Positions 1-8,844 of a DNA stretch of 64,000 nucleotides are shown here, piece after piece. This DNA comes from an uncultured Verrucomicrobiota bacterium (GTDB taxonomy: Bacteria; Verrucomicrobiota; Kiritimatiellia; CAIQIC01; Lenti-01): assembly GCA_937872095.1 (NCBI GenBank), contig CALMNW010000101.1, forward strand, positions 80,023 to 144,022. The letters are read 5' to 3'. Under the pieces are notes generated by a model that was given only the letters and a program-made list of their open reading frames with translations, had not been told where the DNA came from and ran no database searches. A program made the position numbers and the translations under genes. The first letter of the stretch is position 1. Each line of letters starts with the position of its first letter.

Positions 1-42
1 CCTCCTTGACTTCCGCCCCGGGCATGGCGATGATGCTCCCGC

Positions 43-924
43 ATGCGCATCCCCGCCGTCCAATCCCGCACGGTTCTGATTACCGGCTGCTCGTCCGGCA
101 TCGGCGGCGCCACCGCGTTGCTCCTGCGGGACGCCGGCTGGCGGGTTTTCCCCACCGCCCGCAAGCCCGAGGATCTCGAAGCCCTCCGCACCCAAGGCTT
201 CGACCCCATCGCCCTGGACGTCGCCGAAGCCGCCTCCGTCGAGCGCGCCGCCGGCGAGCTGCTCGGCCGGACGAACGGGGTTCTGGGCGCGCTCGTCAAC
301 AACGCCGGTTTCTGCCAAGCCGGCGCCGTGGAAGACGTTTCCCGCGACGCCCTCCGCGCCCAGTTCGAAACCAACCTCTTCGGCCTGCATCAACTGACCC
401 GCGCCCTCCTGCCGACTTTCCGGCGCCAAGGCTTCGGCCGCATCGTCAACGTCGGCTCCGTCCTGGGCCGCGTCGTCGCCCCCATGCTCGGCAGCTATTG
501 CGCCTCCAAGTTCGCCTTGGAAGCGCTCACCGACGCCCTGCGCATCGAACTCTGGAATTCCGGCACGTGGGTGGCCCTCGTCGAGCCCGGCGCCATCCTG
601 TCCCGCTTCCGGAAAAACGCCGCCGAAGCCCTGGACCGGACCATCGACCGGTCCCGTTCCGGCTACGGCGACGTCTACGCCCGCGAAATCGAACGCCGCC
701 GGCGCCAGACCAAGAAGGCCGATTGGTTCACGCGGCCGCCCGAGGATGTCGCCCGCAAGATCCGCCACGCGCTGGAAGCGCCGCGGCCGAAGCGCCGCTA
801 CGGCGTCACGCTGGCCGCGCCGTTGACCGAACTGGTTGCCCGGTTCGTCCCGCAAGCTTGGACGGACCCGCTGCTCGCCCGGCGCGTGCCCGAGCGGCAA
901 CCGCGCGCGGAGAACGCGACATGA
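43..924 (+). CDS. SDR family NAD(P)-dependent oxidoreductase
   Basis: A 293-residue short-chain dehydrogenase/reductase. The N-terminus has the nucleotide-binding Rossmann signature TGCSSGIG (about residues 14-21), followed by the NNAG motif in LVNNAGF and the catalytic pair YCASK. The family reduces or oxidises a hydroxyl/carbonyl with NAD(P)(H); the substrate cannot be read from the sequence. No signal peptide, so cytoplasmic. The stop overlaps the start of the downstream acyltransferase in an ATGA, so the two are probably translationally coupled and may share a lipid-related role (inference). The ATG at 43 is the first start just upstream of the Rossmann strand; no strong Shine-Dalgarno precedes it. 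Confidence 0.88.
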   Translation: MRIPAVQSRTVLITGCSSGIGGATALLLRDAGWRVFPTARKPEDLEALRTQGFDPIALDVAEAASVERAAGELLGRTNGVLGALVNNAGFCQAGAVEDVSRDALRAQFETNLFGLHQLTRALLPTFRRQGFGRIVNVGSVLGRVVAPMLGSYCASKFALEALTDALRIELWNSGTWVALVEPGAILSRFRKNAAEALDRTIDRSRSGYGDVYAREIERRRRQTKKADWFTRPPEDVARKIRHALEAPRPKRRYGVTLAAPLTELVARFVPQAWTDPLLARRVPERQPRAENAT

Positions 925-1874
925 AATATCGTCTCCGCCATTGGGCCGAATATCTCCTGTTGCGCGGGTTTTGCGGACTCGTCGCGCGGTTGCCCTACCG
1001 GCTGGCTCTGGTCGCGGCCGCCGGTCTCGCCCGCATCGGCTTCGCGCTGCTCCATTCGCGCCGCCGGGAAGCTATCCGGCGCATCCGCTTCGTGTTGGGC
1101 GCCGGCTGTTCGCCCCGCCAGGCCCGCGCGGTCGCTTGGCGGTCTCTGCGCAACATGGCTTTCAATCTCGCCGAAGTCCTCTACATCGGCGGGGGCCGGC
1201 CGCGGCCGCTGCCGTCGACCATCGACATGCAGGAACCGCTGGAACGCGTCCAGGCCTACATCCGGGCCAACCCCGGCCGCGGCGGCATCTTCGCCTGCCC
1301 CCACATGGGCAATTGGGAACTGGCGGGCATCGTCGTCCCGTCCCTCGGCATCGACATGTTCACCCTGACCGGCGTGCAGAAAAACCCAATGGTGCAAGAC
1401 TATCTCCAGCGGCTGCGCCACGCGCCCGGCGTCGAACTGATCGAGCGCGGCTCCGGCACCACGCTGCGCAAGATCTTCGCCAACCTCCGCAAGGGCAAGT
1501 TCCTCGCCATCATGCCCGACCTGCGCTCCCGCCAGCCGGGCGTCCGCGTCCGTTTCTTCGGCGGCGAAGCCAACCTCTACCCCGGCTTGGGCCATTTCGC
1601 CCACCAGCTGGACGTGCCGATCTTTCTCGCCATCATGCGCCGGCACGGCTGGACCCGCCACTCCATCGAACTGCACGGTCCGTTCGAACCCGATCCCGAT
1701 CTTTCCAAGGAAGCGGACGCCGTCCGCCTCTCCCAGATCGTGATGGACATCATCGATGCCGAGATCCGCAAGGATCCCGGGCAGTGGTTCTGGTACAACA
1801 AACGCTGGATTCTCGACCCGCTCGAACCGGACGCCGCGCCGGAACCGGCCCCGGCGCAACCGTCCCAGCCTTAG
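921..1874 (+). CDS. LpxL/HtrB-like lysophospholipid/lipid A acyltransferase
   Basis: A 317-residue member of the LpxL/HtrB acyltransferase family. The catalytic H-x4-E motif appears as HMGNWE near residue 131, followed by a basic and aromatic-rich body typical of inner-membrane-associated acyltransferases. An N-terminal hydrophobic stretch (YRLALVAAAGLARIGFALL) probably anchors it to the cytoplasmic face. The family transfers acyl chains from acyl-ACP to lipid A precursors; which chain is added here is unknown. The start overlaps the SDR stop (ATGA). The 3' end overlaps convergently by 4 bp with the smc stop (TTAG/CTAA). Confidence 0.85.
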   Translation: MKYRLRHWAEYLLLRGFCGLVARLPYRLALVAAAGLARIGFALLHSRRREAIRRIRFVLGAGCSPRQARAVAWRSLRNMAFNLAEVLYIGGGRPRPLPSTIDMQEPLERVQAYIRANPGRGGIFACPHMGNWELAGIVVPSLGIDMFTLTGVQKNPMVQDYLQRLRHAPGVELIERGSGTTLRKIFANLRKGKFLAIMPDLRSRQPGVRVRFFGGEANLYPGLGHFAHQLDVPIFLAIMRRHGWTRHSIELHGPFEPDPDLSKEADAVRLSQIVMDIIDAEIRKDPGQWFWYNKRWILDPLEPDAAPEPAPAQPSQP

Positions 1875-4800
1875 GCGGGATCTTCCGCCGGCGCCGGCGC
1901 GGGCGGTTGGGTTTCCGTCTCGTCGCGGAATTTCACCGAGACGATCTTCGAAATGCCCTGTTTTTCCATCGTGACGCCGTAGAGCGCGTTCGCCCGCCCG
2001 ATCGTCTGGCGGTTGTGCGTGATGACGATGAACTGCGTGCCCTGGATGAAGCCCCGCAGCATCTCGAGGTAGCGGGCGATGTTGCTGTCGTCGAGGGCCG
2101 CGTCGAGTTCGTCCGTCAGGCAGAACGCGCTGGGCTTGACCTTGAACAGCGAGAACAGCAGCGCTACGGCCGTCAGCGTGCGCTCGCCGCCGGAGAGCAG
2201 CGACACCGTCTGCAGCTTCTTGCCGGGCGGGCGCGCGATGATCTCGATGCCCGATTCCAGCACGTTCTCCTCGTCCACCAGCACCAGCTTCGCGTTGCCG
2301 CCGCCGAAGAGCTGCTTGAACAGCTCCTGGAAATTCTCGTTCACCTGGTTGAAGGTTTCCGTGAACAACGAGGTCGTCGTGTCGTTGATCTTGCGGATCA
2401 GGTCCAGGAGCTGCTGCTTGGCGTTGACGAGGTCGTCGTTCTGCTGGCTCAGGAACGCGAAGCGCTCCTCCAGTTCCTGGTGTTCTTCGATGGCGACGAG
2501 ATTCACCGGCCCCATGCTTTGGATCTTGGTGCGGATTTCCGCCACCATGGTTTCGAGGGCCTCCCGGTCGGCGGGCCGGGCGTCCGCCTCCCACTCCGGC
2601 TCCTTCGCCTTGAGCACCTCGGCGGGCTGCAGGCTGTATTCGGCGCTCATGCGCTCCACGAGATTCTGGCGGTGCAGGCGCTGGCGCGCCAGCTGGATGT
2701 CCACGCCGTTGCGCCGTTCGCGGACGGCGTCGAGATCCGTCCGCTGCGCGTGCAGTTCCGCGTCGCTCTTCGCCAATTCGGCGTTGCGGCTTTCGCGCTG
2801 CGCGCGGGTTTCCTGCAGTTCGGCTTGGCAGCGGGCCATTTCCGCTTCAAGCGGCCCGATCTGCCCTTCGGCTTCCCGGGTGGCCGTCTGCAGCGCGCCG
2901 ATGCGTTCGCGGTACGAATCGATGCCGGCGGCCCGTTCGTTGATCAAGGCTTCCAGTTCGCGGATGCGCGCTTCCAGCGGTTCGCCCCGCGCCCGCAGGC
3001 CGTCGAGCTGCTGCTTGTAGCCGGAAAGCGCCACGCGGCATTCCGTCGCCGCTTCCAGATGGGCGTTCCGCTCGTCTTCGAGCCGGCGCAGTTTCTCGGA
3101 GTCGGCGGCGTTCTGGGCGCGCACTTCCGCCTGCCGCGTCCGGATGGCTTCCATCTCGCCGGCCATCGCCGTCCGCCGCTGCGTGCCCGCGCCGGTCTTC
3201 TCGACGAGGGCCTGCAATTCCCAGCCGATCGTTTCGGCGCGTTCGCCGGCCTGCTTGGCCTCGCGTTCCACCATCCGGATTTCGCCTTCGGCCAGGGCCA
3301 TTTCGCGGCGGTGGCTTTCCAGCGCGGTTTGCGCTTCGTCCAGCGCCGCGCGGCCCGACGTTTCGTCGCCCTGCAGCCCTTCGGCGCGGGCGCGCGCGGC
3401 GGCGGCCGCCTGGCGCAGGCGGTCCAAATCTTCCTGCCATTCGGCCAGCTGGTGCTCGCGGGCCAGCGGATTGCTTTCGTCCTCGCCCGGGGCCCAGAAT
3501 TCCACGGAGCCGTCGCCGCGCGCCACGATGCCGTCGCGCGTGACGTAGGCCAGGCCCGCCGGGACGGACTCCGGCACGTCGGCGGCCGTCGCCACGACGC
3601 GCACGCCGCCCAGCAATCGCCGCAGCAGGCCGTCCAGGCCGTCGGGCGCCTTCACGTGGTCCAGCAAGGGTTCGCCCGCGCCCGCGGGCGTTTTGCCGTC
3701 CGCGCCGCCGGCGGCGGACAGCAGGCGGACCGCGCCGCCCTGCGCCGCCTGGAGATTCTTCGCGATGTCCAGCGCGGCGGCCGCGTCCTGCACGAGAACG
3801 GCGTCCAGCCACGACCGCAGCGCAGCCTCCAGCGCAAGCTGGTGGTCCTTGTCGGCGCGCACTTTCTCGGCCAGCGCGCCCAAGACCTGCTTGGGATCGA
3901 CGCCCGGCACCGCCGCGTTTTCGAGAAGCTTTTTCGCGCCGGCGGGAAATCCGCGCGCTTCGGCGCGGTTGCGGGCCAGCAAATTCACTTGCGCCTCGCG
4001 CGCCGCGGCCTCGGACGACAGCTTCGAGATTTCGCGCTGGAGTTCGGCGAGCTGTTCGGCGCGCGCGGCCTGCGACCGGCGCAGGTCCTCGACCTGGCGC
4101 TGCGCCTGTTCGGCGCCTTCCTGCTTCCGGTCGCGCTGCGCGGCCATCAGCCCCAGCCGTTCGGCGTAGGATTCGACCGCGCGTTCGGCCTCGGCCTTTT
4201 CGGCGGCGAAACGCTCGCGGCGGAGCAGGTCCGTGCGTTCGCGCGCCTCGATTTCGTTCCACTCGTTCTGGAGGCGGGCCAGGCGCGTTTCGAGATCCAG
4301 CGCTTCGGTGCGCAGGTCCTGCAGGCGCTTGCGCGCGGCGGCGGTTTCCTGGTCGTGCGCGGCGAGGGTCGCCTGCCGTTTTTCCAGATCCTGGCGCGCC
4401 GTCTCGTGCGCGTCCGTCGCGGCGATCAAATCCTTCTTCAGGGCGTCCAGCTCGGCCTCGTGGACGCCGCGGCTGGCGCGCGCGCTTTCCGTCTCGCGCG
4501 AATCGCGCTGCGAAAGCGACTCCAGCTCCTGGGCCCGCTCCTGGTTGACGCGGATCAGTTCCCGCGCGCGGGCCAGCGCGCCGGAGGCCTCCGACGACGC
4601 GTCCATCGCCGCGGCGATGCGCCCTTCCACTTCGGCCATGTTCTGGCGCAGTTCGGCCGCGCGGGTTTCCGCCGCCTCCACGCCGGTCCGCAGCTGCTCT
4701 TCGCGCGCCGTGTGCTCCTTCAGCTCCCCTTCCAGCGCGGCCAGCGAAGCGTCCAGCTCCGCGAGCCGGCCCTTGGCCAGCCAGACGTCGCACCCGCGCA

Positions 4801-5464
4801 GCTGATCCTGCAGGCTCTTGTAGCGCCGGGCCTTCCCGACCTGCCGCTGCAGCGAGATGATCTGGCGCTTCACTTCCTTGATGATGTCGCTCAACCGCAG
4901 CAGGTTCGCCTCGGTGTGCTCCAGCTTGCGCAGGGCCTCCTTCTTGTCGGCCTTGTACTTGCTGATGCCGCTGGCCTCTTCGAACACCTCGCGGCGGTCG
5001 TCGGGGCGCGAGCTGAGGATCTGGTCGATGCGCCCCTGCTCCATCACGCTGTAGGAATTCGTGCCCAGCCCCGTGTCCATGAAGAGGCGCTGGATGTCCT
5101 TCAGGCGGCACGGCGTCTTGTTGATGAAATACTGGCCTTCGCCGGACCGAAACACGCGGCGCGTCACCGTCACCTCGTTGTATTCCGTCCCCAGCACCGC
5201 TTCGCAGTCCGTCAGCGTCAGGCTCACCTCGGCCATCGCCAGCGGCTTGGCCTGGTCGGTGCCGTTGAAGATCACGTCCGTCATCGCGCCGCCGCGCAGC
5301 GCCTTCGGGCTCTGTTCGCCCAGCACCCAGCGGATCGCGTCCGACACGTTGCTCTTGCCGCATCCGTTCGGACCCACGATCGCCATCATTCCGGGTTCGA
5401 ACACCAGCTTCGTCCGCTCGGCGAAGCTCTTGAACCCGACCATTTCGAGTGCTTTTAGATACAC
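1871..5464 (-). CDS. smc: Chromosome segregation protein SMC
   Basis: An 1197-residue SMC ATPase, the core of condensin (with ScpA/ScpB), which compacts and separates sister chromosomes. Walker A GPNGCGKSN is at residues 31-39. Two long coiled-coil arms flank a hinge at roughly residues 510-680. The C-terminal head has the ABC signature LSGGERTLTAVALL, Walker B ending CLTDELDAALDD (family usual CVLDEVDAALD) and a THNR switch. The start is a GTG with GAGGAG 6 nt upstream, giving the family-typical VYLKALEMVGFKSF; an ATG 20 codons upstream adds unrelated residues and was rejected. The large open frames antisense to it are composition artefacts. Confidence 0.96.
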   Translation of the reverse strand: MYLKALEMVGFKSFAERTKLVFEPGMMAIVGPNGCGKSNVSDAIRWVLGEQSPKALRGGAMTDVIFNGTDQAKPLAMAEVSLTLTDCEAVLGTEYNEVTVTRRVFRSGEGQYFINKTPCRLKDIQRLFMDTGLGTNSYSVMEQGRIDQILSSRPDDRREVFEEASGISKYKADKKEALRKLEHTEANLLRLSDIIKEVKRQIISLQRQVGKARRYKSLQDQLRGCDVWLAKGRLAELDASLAALEGELKEHTAREEQLRTGVEAAETRAAELRQNMAEVEGRIAAAMDASSEASGALARARELIRVNQERAQELESLSQRDSRETESARASRGVHEAELDALKKDLIAATDAHETARQDLEKRQATLAAHDQETAAARKRLQDLRTEALDLETRLARLQNEWNEIEARERTDLLRRERFAAEKAEAERAVESYAERLGLMAAQRDRKQEGAEQAQRQVEDLRRSQAARAEQLAELQREISKLSSEAAAREAQVNLLARNRAEARGFPAGAKKLLENAAVPGVDPKQVLGALAEKVRADKDHQLALEAALRSWLDAVLVQDAAAALDIAKNLQAAQGGAVRLLSAAGGADGKTPAGAGEPLLDHVKAPDGLDGLLRRLLGGVRVVATAADVPESVPAGLAYVTRDGIVARGDGSVEFWAPGEDESNPLAREHQLAEWQEDLDRLRQAAAAARARAEGLQGDETSGRAALDEAQTALESHRREMALAEGEIRMVEREAKQAGERAETIGWELQALVEKTGAGTQRRTAMAGEMEAIRTRQAEVRAQNAADSEKLRRLEDERNAHLEAATECRVALSGYKQQLDGLRARGEPLEARIRELEALINERAAGIDSYRERIGALQTATREAEGQIGPLEAEMARCQAELQETRAQRESRNAELAKSDAELHAQRTDLDAVRERRNGVDIQLARQRLHRQNLVERMSAEYSLQPAEVLKAKEPEWEADARPADREALETMVAEIRTKIQSMGPVNLVAIEEHQELEERFAFLSQQNDDLVNAKQQLLDLIRKINDTTTSLFTETFNQVNENFQELFKQLFGGGNAKLVLVDEENVLESGIEIIARPPGKKLQTVSLLSGGERTLTAVALLFSLFKVKPSAFCLTDELDAALDDSNIARYLEMLRGFIQGTQFIVITHNRQTIGRANALYGVTMEKQGISKIVSVKFRDETETQPPAPAPAEDPA

Positions 5465-5582
5465 GGTTTCTCCTCGCGCGGCCGGACAGGTCCCGCGCCG
5501 CGACACAGCCGGGCATTGACTCAAAAAACGCCCCCGGAATCAATCTCGTTTTCGAATCGCCGCCGCCGCCGCACCCCCTCCG

Positions 5583-5620
5583 CCAAACGGGTATTGTTTT
5601 ATAAAACAATACCCGTTTGG
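5583..5620. repeat. 38-bp perfect palindrome upstream of smc
   Basis: A perfect inverted repeat with 18-base arms (arm core GGGTATTGTTTT) around a central AT, in the 288-bp gap between the MBOAT stop and the smc start. It is much more AT-rich than its surroundings. There is no following T-run on either strand, so a classical intrinsic terminator is not supported. It could be a protein-binding dyad, an RNA processing hairpin or a dispersed repeat. The rest of the gap shows no gene. Confidence 0.85.
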
Positions 5621-5752
5621 CTCGGCCGGCGATGCGCCGGATCAAGGGTGTCCTCCGCGGAGCCAACCCGGCGCCATGGTCATCGACCCGGCCTTTGGCC
5701 GGCGGCGCATAACCCACGCTCCATCCGCAGGCGCGAATGGAGGAACCCGCGC

Positions 5753-7180
5753 TTAGAACTGGAAGTAGATGTAGGGCGCCTGCTGGTTCACCGCGCCCAG
5801 ATAGGTGGCCGCCACCAGCAGGCCCCACGCCGCCGCCCGCACCGGCCACGGCACCCGCGCCCATTTCTCGTTCAGGCCCCCGTATTCCTGGGCCAGTTCG
5901 ACGGCCAACCAGATCGCGATCAGCGCCCCGAAGCCCCCCAGCGGCCAGCCGAACGGCGTGATTGGCCCGTCGTGCAGCCCCACGCAAGCGCGGCAGATCT
6001 TCCCGATGGTCGCCACGTCCGGGCTGCGGAAGAAGATCAGGCCGACGATATTGAGCCAGAACGTCGCCGCCACCGAAAGGCCGAGGGCCCAGGCGGACCC
6101 GTTCTTCGGGGCGCGCCGGCCGCGCCGCTTCCGGTAGAACTTCCACAGGTAGTAGCCCGTCAGCAGCACGGCGTGGTAGGCGCCCCAGAACACGAAGTTC
6201 CAACGCGCCCCGTGCCACAGCCCGCACAGCACGAGGACCGCCGTGGCGTTGAAGATCGCGCGGCGCCCGCCCTTGCGGAAGCCGCCCAGCGGCAGGAACA
6301 CGTAGTCGTGGAACCAGCGCGTCAGCGTCATGTGCCAACGGTTCCAGAAGTCGGCGATCGACGCCGAAACCAGCGGACGGTGGAAGTTTTCCCGCAGCTG
6401 CACGCCGAACAGCCGGGCCGATCCGATCGCGATGCTCGCGTAGCTGGCGAAATCGAAGTAGATCTGCCCGCCGAACGCCACCAGCCCCAGCCAGGTCGCC
6501 GCCGCCGAATGCGTGCCCGGCGAAGCGAACACCGCATCCACCAGGATGCCCAGCCGGTCGGCCACCACCAGCTTGAGGAAAAGGCCCGTCAAGATGCGCT
6601 TGGCGCCGGCCACCAGGTTTTCCAGCAAGACCGGGTGCTGCGCGCGCAGCTGGGGCAGCAGATGCGGCGCGCGCTCGATCGGTCCCGCCACCAGCTGCGG
6701 GAAGTAGCAGACGTAGAGCGCGAAGGTCCACAGGTCCCGTTCCGCCGGCAGCTGCCGCTTGTAGACGTCGATCGAATAGCTCAGCGTCTGGAACGTGTAG
6801 AACGAAATGCCCACGGGCAGGATGAACCCCATGGGTTCCCAATGCCCCGCGAACCCCAGCAGATGTCCGAGCCCGACCACGTTGGCGCCCAGGAAATCGC
6901 CGTACTTGAAGAAGCCCAGCATGCCGAGATTCCCGGCCAGGCTGCAGCCCAGCAGCGCCTTGCGGCCGCGCGGATTCTCCGTGCGCGCCAGCCCGAGCCC
7001 CACGAGATAATCCAAAACCGTGGACGCGAAGATCAGGAGACCGTAGACCGGCGTTTCCCAGCAATAGAACACGTAGCTCGCGACCAGCAGGAGGATTTGC
7101 CGGCCCCGCAACGGCAGCGCCGCGTGCAGCAGCCAGACCGCCGCCAAAAAGACCGCATAGGTGTAGGTCGCGAACAACAT
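5753..7180 (-). CDS. MBOAT family membrane O-acyltransferase (AlgI/PatA-like)
   Basis: A 475-residue polytopic membrane protein of the MBOAT family. The family motif region RWHMTLTRWFHDYVFLPLGG and the conserved catalytic His in GLWHGARWNFVFWG are both present, within about ten hydrophobic segments. Such proteins move acyl (often acetyl) groups across the membrane for transfer to exopolysaccharide, alginate or peptidoglycan. The upstream SGNH-type gene ends 4 bp before this start, the usual two-component arrangement with the membrane donor and periplasmic transferase. The start at 7180 (MLFATYTYAVFL) begins at the first membrane segment; the open frame extends 26 codons further upstream but into the neighbouring gene. 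The acceptor polymer is unknown. Confidence 0.9.
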   Translation of the reverse strand: MLFATYTYAVFLAAVWLLHAALPLRGRQILLLVASYVFYCWETPVYGLLIFASTVLDYLVGLGLARTENPRGRKALLGCSLAGNLGMLGFFKYGDFLGANVVGLGHLLGFAGHWEPMGFILPVGISFYTFQTLSYSIDVYKRQLPAERDLWTFALYVCYFPQLVAGPIERAPHLLPQLRAQHPVLLENLVAGAKRILTGLFLKLVVADRLGILVDAVFASPGTHSAAATWLGLVAFGGQIYFDFASYASIAIGSARLFGVQLRENFHRPLVSASIADFWNRWHMTLTRWFHDYVFLPLGGFRKGGRRAIFNATAVLVLCGLWHGARWNFVFWGAYHAVLLTGYYLWKFYRKRRGRRAPKNGSAWALGLSVAATFWLNIVGLIFFRSPDVATIGKICRACVGLHDGPITPFGWPLGGFGALIAIWLAVELAQEYGGLNEKWARVPWPVRAAAWGLLVAATYLGAVNQQAPYIYFQF

Positions 7181-7184
7181 GGCC

Positions 7185-8267
7185 CTAGCGCCCCGCCTTC
7201 GTTTCCGCCGCGATCCGATCCGCCAGCCATTCCGCCATCCGACGGTGGTTGCGGGCATGGAAATGGTTGCTCGTGATGAAATCGTCCGGTGGCAGCAGGC
7301 CCGTCAGATCCTCGAACGGCAGGCCCCGTTCGGCCGCCAGACGCGCCGCGTCCCGCCGGAACGCGGCGACCCATTCGCCGTCCGGGGTGCCCGCGAAATC
7401 GGAGCTCAGCGGCGCCGTCGCCACCAGCTTGTGCGCCGCCGGGATTTCCGCCAACTGGTCCAGGAATTCCGCCAGCAAAACCGTCGACCGCTCGTCGTAG
7501 GTCAGATCCAGCCGGCCGCCCGTCCGATCCGGAATCGGATCCGGCACGGGCGCCGTCCGGGCCTTGCCCGGCAACTGCCAGAAACGATAAGTCGTCCGCG
7601 GCGCGTAGAACGTCTTCTGCGCGCCCGGATAGCGCGTATCCAGCCACGACCACAGGAAATCGCGGAAACGCAGCAGCGGAAACCGGTCGGTCACCCACGC
7701 CGTCAGCGTATCCTCGACTTTGCCGTGCCGGCGCCAGAACGAAAGCGGCAGGCGCCGCGCCACGTCGAGTTCCGTCGGCAGGCGCACCAGATCGGTGCGG
7801 GGATAGGAAAACCCCTTGGTGAAATTCTCCGCCCGGTAATCCGCGCTGCCGGAAACCGAAACCAGCCAGAGCGGCCGCTCCTCCCGCAAGCGCGCCGCCA
7901 GCGCCGCGTATTCGATGGACGTCACGCCGTCGATCGACAGGTTCAGCACTTCCCACCGGTCGATTCCGCCTGCTTTCCGCTCGTTCAGCAGCGTCTCCAG
8001 CACGGACGGATAGCCGTGGCGCGCCGGATATTCCCCCCCGTACGCCTGCGAGTCCGAAATCAAAACGACGCAGGCCGCGTCGCCGGCGTCCCGGACGGCC
8101 GCCACGTAGCGCGGCCAGTCCCGGAACCGATAGGGATTGCGCGCCGACTCCACGCAGCTCGCCGCCGGGGGCAAGCTCCGCGCCGCCAGGCCCCAGGCCA
8201 GCCCGATCACGGCCAGCCCGATGCCGGCCGCCGCCGCCACCTTGATTCTGTAGGCACCGTTGGTCAT
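7185..8267 (-). CDS. SGNH/GDSL-like periplasmic O-acyltransferase partner (AlgX/AlgJ type)
   Basis: A 360-residue protein with one N-terminal membrane anchor or uncleaved signal (about residues 9-30) and an SGNH-hydrolase-like fold. The nucleophile block reads LISDSQAYGG, and a C-terminal block ITSNHFHARNHRRM supplies the likely catalytic His. With the MBOAT gene 4 bp downstream it probably completes transfer of an acyl group to an extracytoplasmic polysaccharide (inference from AlgI/AlgJ/AlgX-type systems). The start is placed at 8267: an upstream in-frame ATG at 8288 lies upstream of the -10 of a good promoter (TTGATT-N17-TATCCC), so it could not be on that transcript. Confidence 0.72.
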   Translation of the reverse strand: MTNGAYRIKVAAAAGIGLAVIGLAWGLAARSLPPAASCVESARNPYRFRDWPRYVAAVRDAGDAACVVLISDSQAYGGEYPARHGYPSVLETLLNERKAGGIDRWEVLNLSIDGVTSIEYAALAARLREERPLWLVSVSGSADYRAENFTKGFSYPRTDLVRLPTELDVARRLPLSFWRRHGKVEDTLTAWVTDRFPLLRFRDFLWSWLDTRYPGAQKTFYAPRTTYRFWQLPGKARTAPVPDPIPDRTGGRLDLTYDERSTVLLAEFLDQLAEIPAAHKLVATAPLSSDFAGTPDGEWVAAFRRDAARLAAERGLPFEDLTGLLPPDDFITSNHFHARNHRRMAEWLADRIAAETKAGR

Positions 8268-8278
8268 GGAACTTGCGT

Positions 8279-8307
8279 GGGATATCATCCCCGACCTTGA
8301 AAATCAA
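8279..8307 (-). promoter_or_regulatory. Sigma-70-type promoter of the SGNH/MBOAT operon
   Basis: Read on the minus strand: -35 TTGATT (8307-8302), 17-bp spacer, -10 TATCCC (8284-8279), then 11 nt to the ATG at 8267. It decides the start of the downstream gene. Confidence 0.6.
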
Positions 8308-8318
8308 GATTCATGCGC

Positions 8319-8344
8319 CACGCGGAGACGCGGAGGACGCAGAG
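8319..8344. repeat. Left inverted repeat flanking the GxxExxY gene
   Basis: A 26-bp purine-rich repeat (core GCGGAGGACGC) that matches the reverse complement of 8801-8826 with 2 mismatches. Together the two copies bracket the GxxExxY reading frame. Confidence 0.75.
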
Positions 8345-8349
8345 AACAT

Positions 8350-8793
8350 TCAACCCGGGGATGACTGGTTCACCCGCAGCTGCGGAGATTCCCCAGGTGA
8401 AAGGCGGTTTACGATCCGGCTCAATCCCTCCCGCAACGTGGCGACACCGAAATTGACGAGCAATCCGACTGGTAAATGGAGCAGGCGGAGATAGGTCAAC
8501 AGTTGCTTCTTGTGAACGGGAGAAACCGCCTCTACCGATTTCAGCTCCACGACAACCGTTCCCTCCACAAGCAAATCGAGCCGAAATCCCTCCTCGAAGC
8601 GAAGACCATCGAATTCGAACGAAATCGGCTTTTGCCGTTCGACCCGGAATCCTCTTCGGCATAATTCTTTCGCCAAAAGCGATTCATAAACCGATTCAAG
8701 CAATCCCGGCCCCAATCCTTGGTGCAACTTGACAGCCGCATCCACGATGGCTCCGGTGATCTCATCCAGACTTCGGGCTTTCTCCTCACCCAT
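8350..8793 (-). CDS. GxxExxY family protein
   Basis: A 147-residue protein of the GxxExxY family (about 125 residues usual). The naming motif appears as GPGLLESVYE near residues 27-36. A PD-(D/E)xK-like core follows (RLDLLVEGTVVVELKSVE), then the family-typical end LLTYLRLL...GLLVNFGV. The fold suggests a small nuclease-like protein; the function is not established. It stands alone, flanked by 26-bp inverted repeats. The right repeat supplies the Shine-Dalgarno: its terminal GGAG lies 7 nt before the ATG. That arrangement suggests repeat and gene travel together as a cassette (inference). Confidence 0.85.
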   Translation of the reverse strand: MGEEKARSLDEITGAIVDAAVKLHQGLGPGLLESVYESLLAKELCRRGFRVERQKPISFEFDGLRFEEGFRLDLLVEGTVVVELKSVEAVSPVHKKQLLTYLRLLHLPVGLLVNFGVATLREGLSRIVNRLSPGESPQLRVNQSSPG

Positions 8794-8800
8794 GTCCCAA

Positions 8801-8826
8801 CTCCGCGTCCTCCGCGCCTCCGCGTG
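8801..8826. repeat. Right inverted repeat flanking the GxxExxY gene
   Basis: Inverted partner of 8319-8344. On the minus strand its last bases, CGGAG, form the ribosome binding site of the GxxExxY gene. Confidence 0.75.
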
Positions 8827-8844
8827 AACGTCCGGGCGGTTCCC

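Noticed and set aside
6..42. TTGACT upstream of the SDR gene as a leaderless promoter
   Set aside because: The -10 candidates need a 19-bp spacer or read GATGAT; too weak to list.
836..5458. 1540-codon open frame on the plus strand opposite smc
   Set aside because: It lies antisense to a complete smc with all motifs; its protein is a low-complexity Arg/Leu/Gln composition product of GC-rich DNA.
5583..5620. Palindrome considered as an intrinsic terminator or a parS site
   Set aside because: No T-run follows on either strand, and the sequence is unlike the parS consensus.
2847..7064. 1405-codon minus-strand frame spanning smc, the gap and the MBOAT gene
   Set aside because: It crosses the boundary between two recognised genes in another frame and has Gly/Arg/Ala-biased composition without domains.
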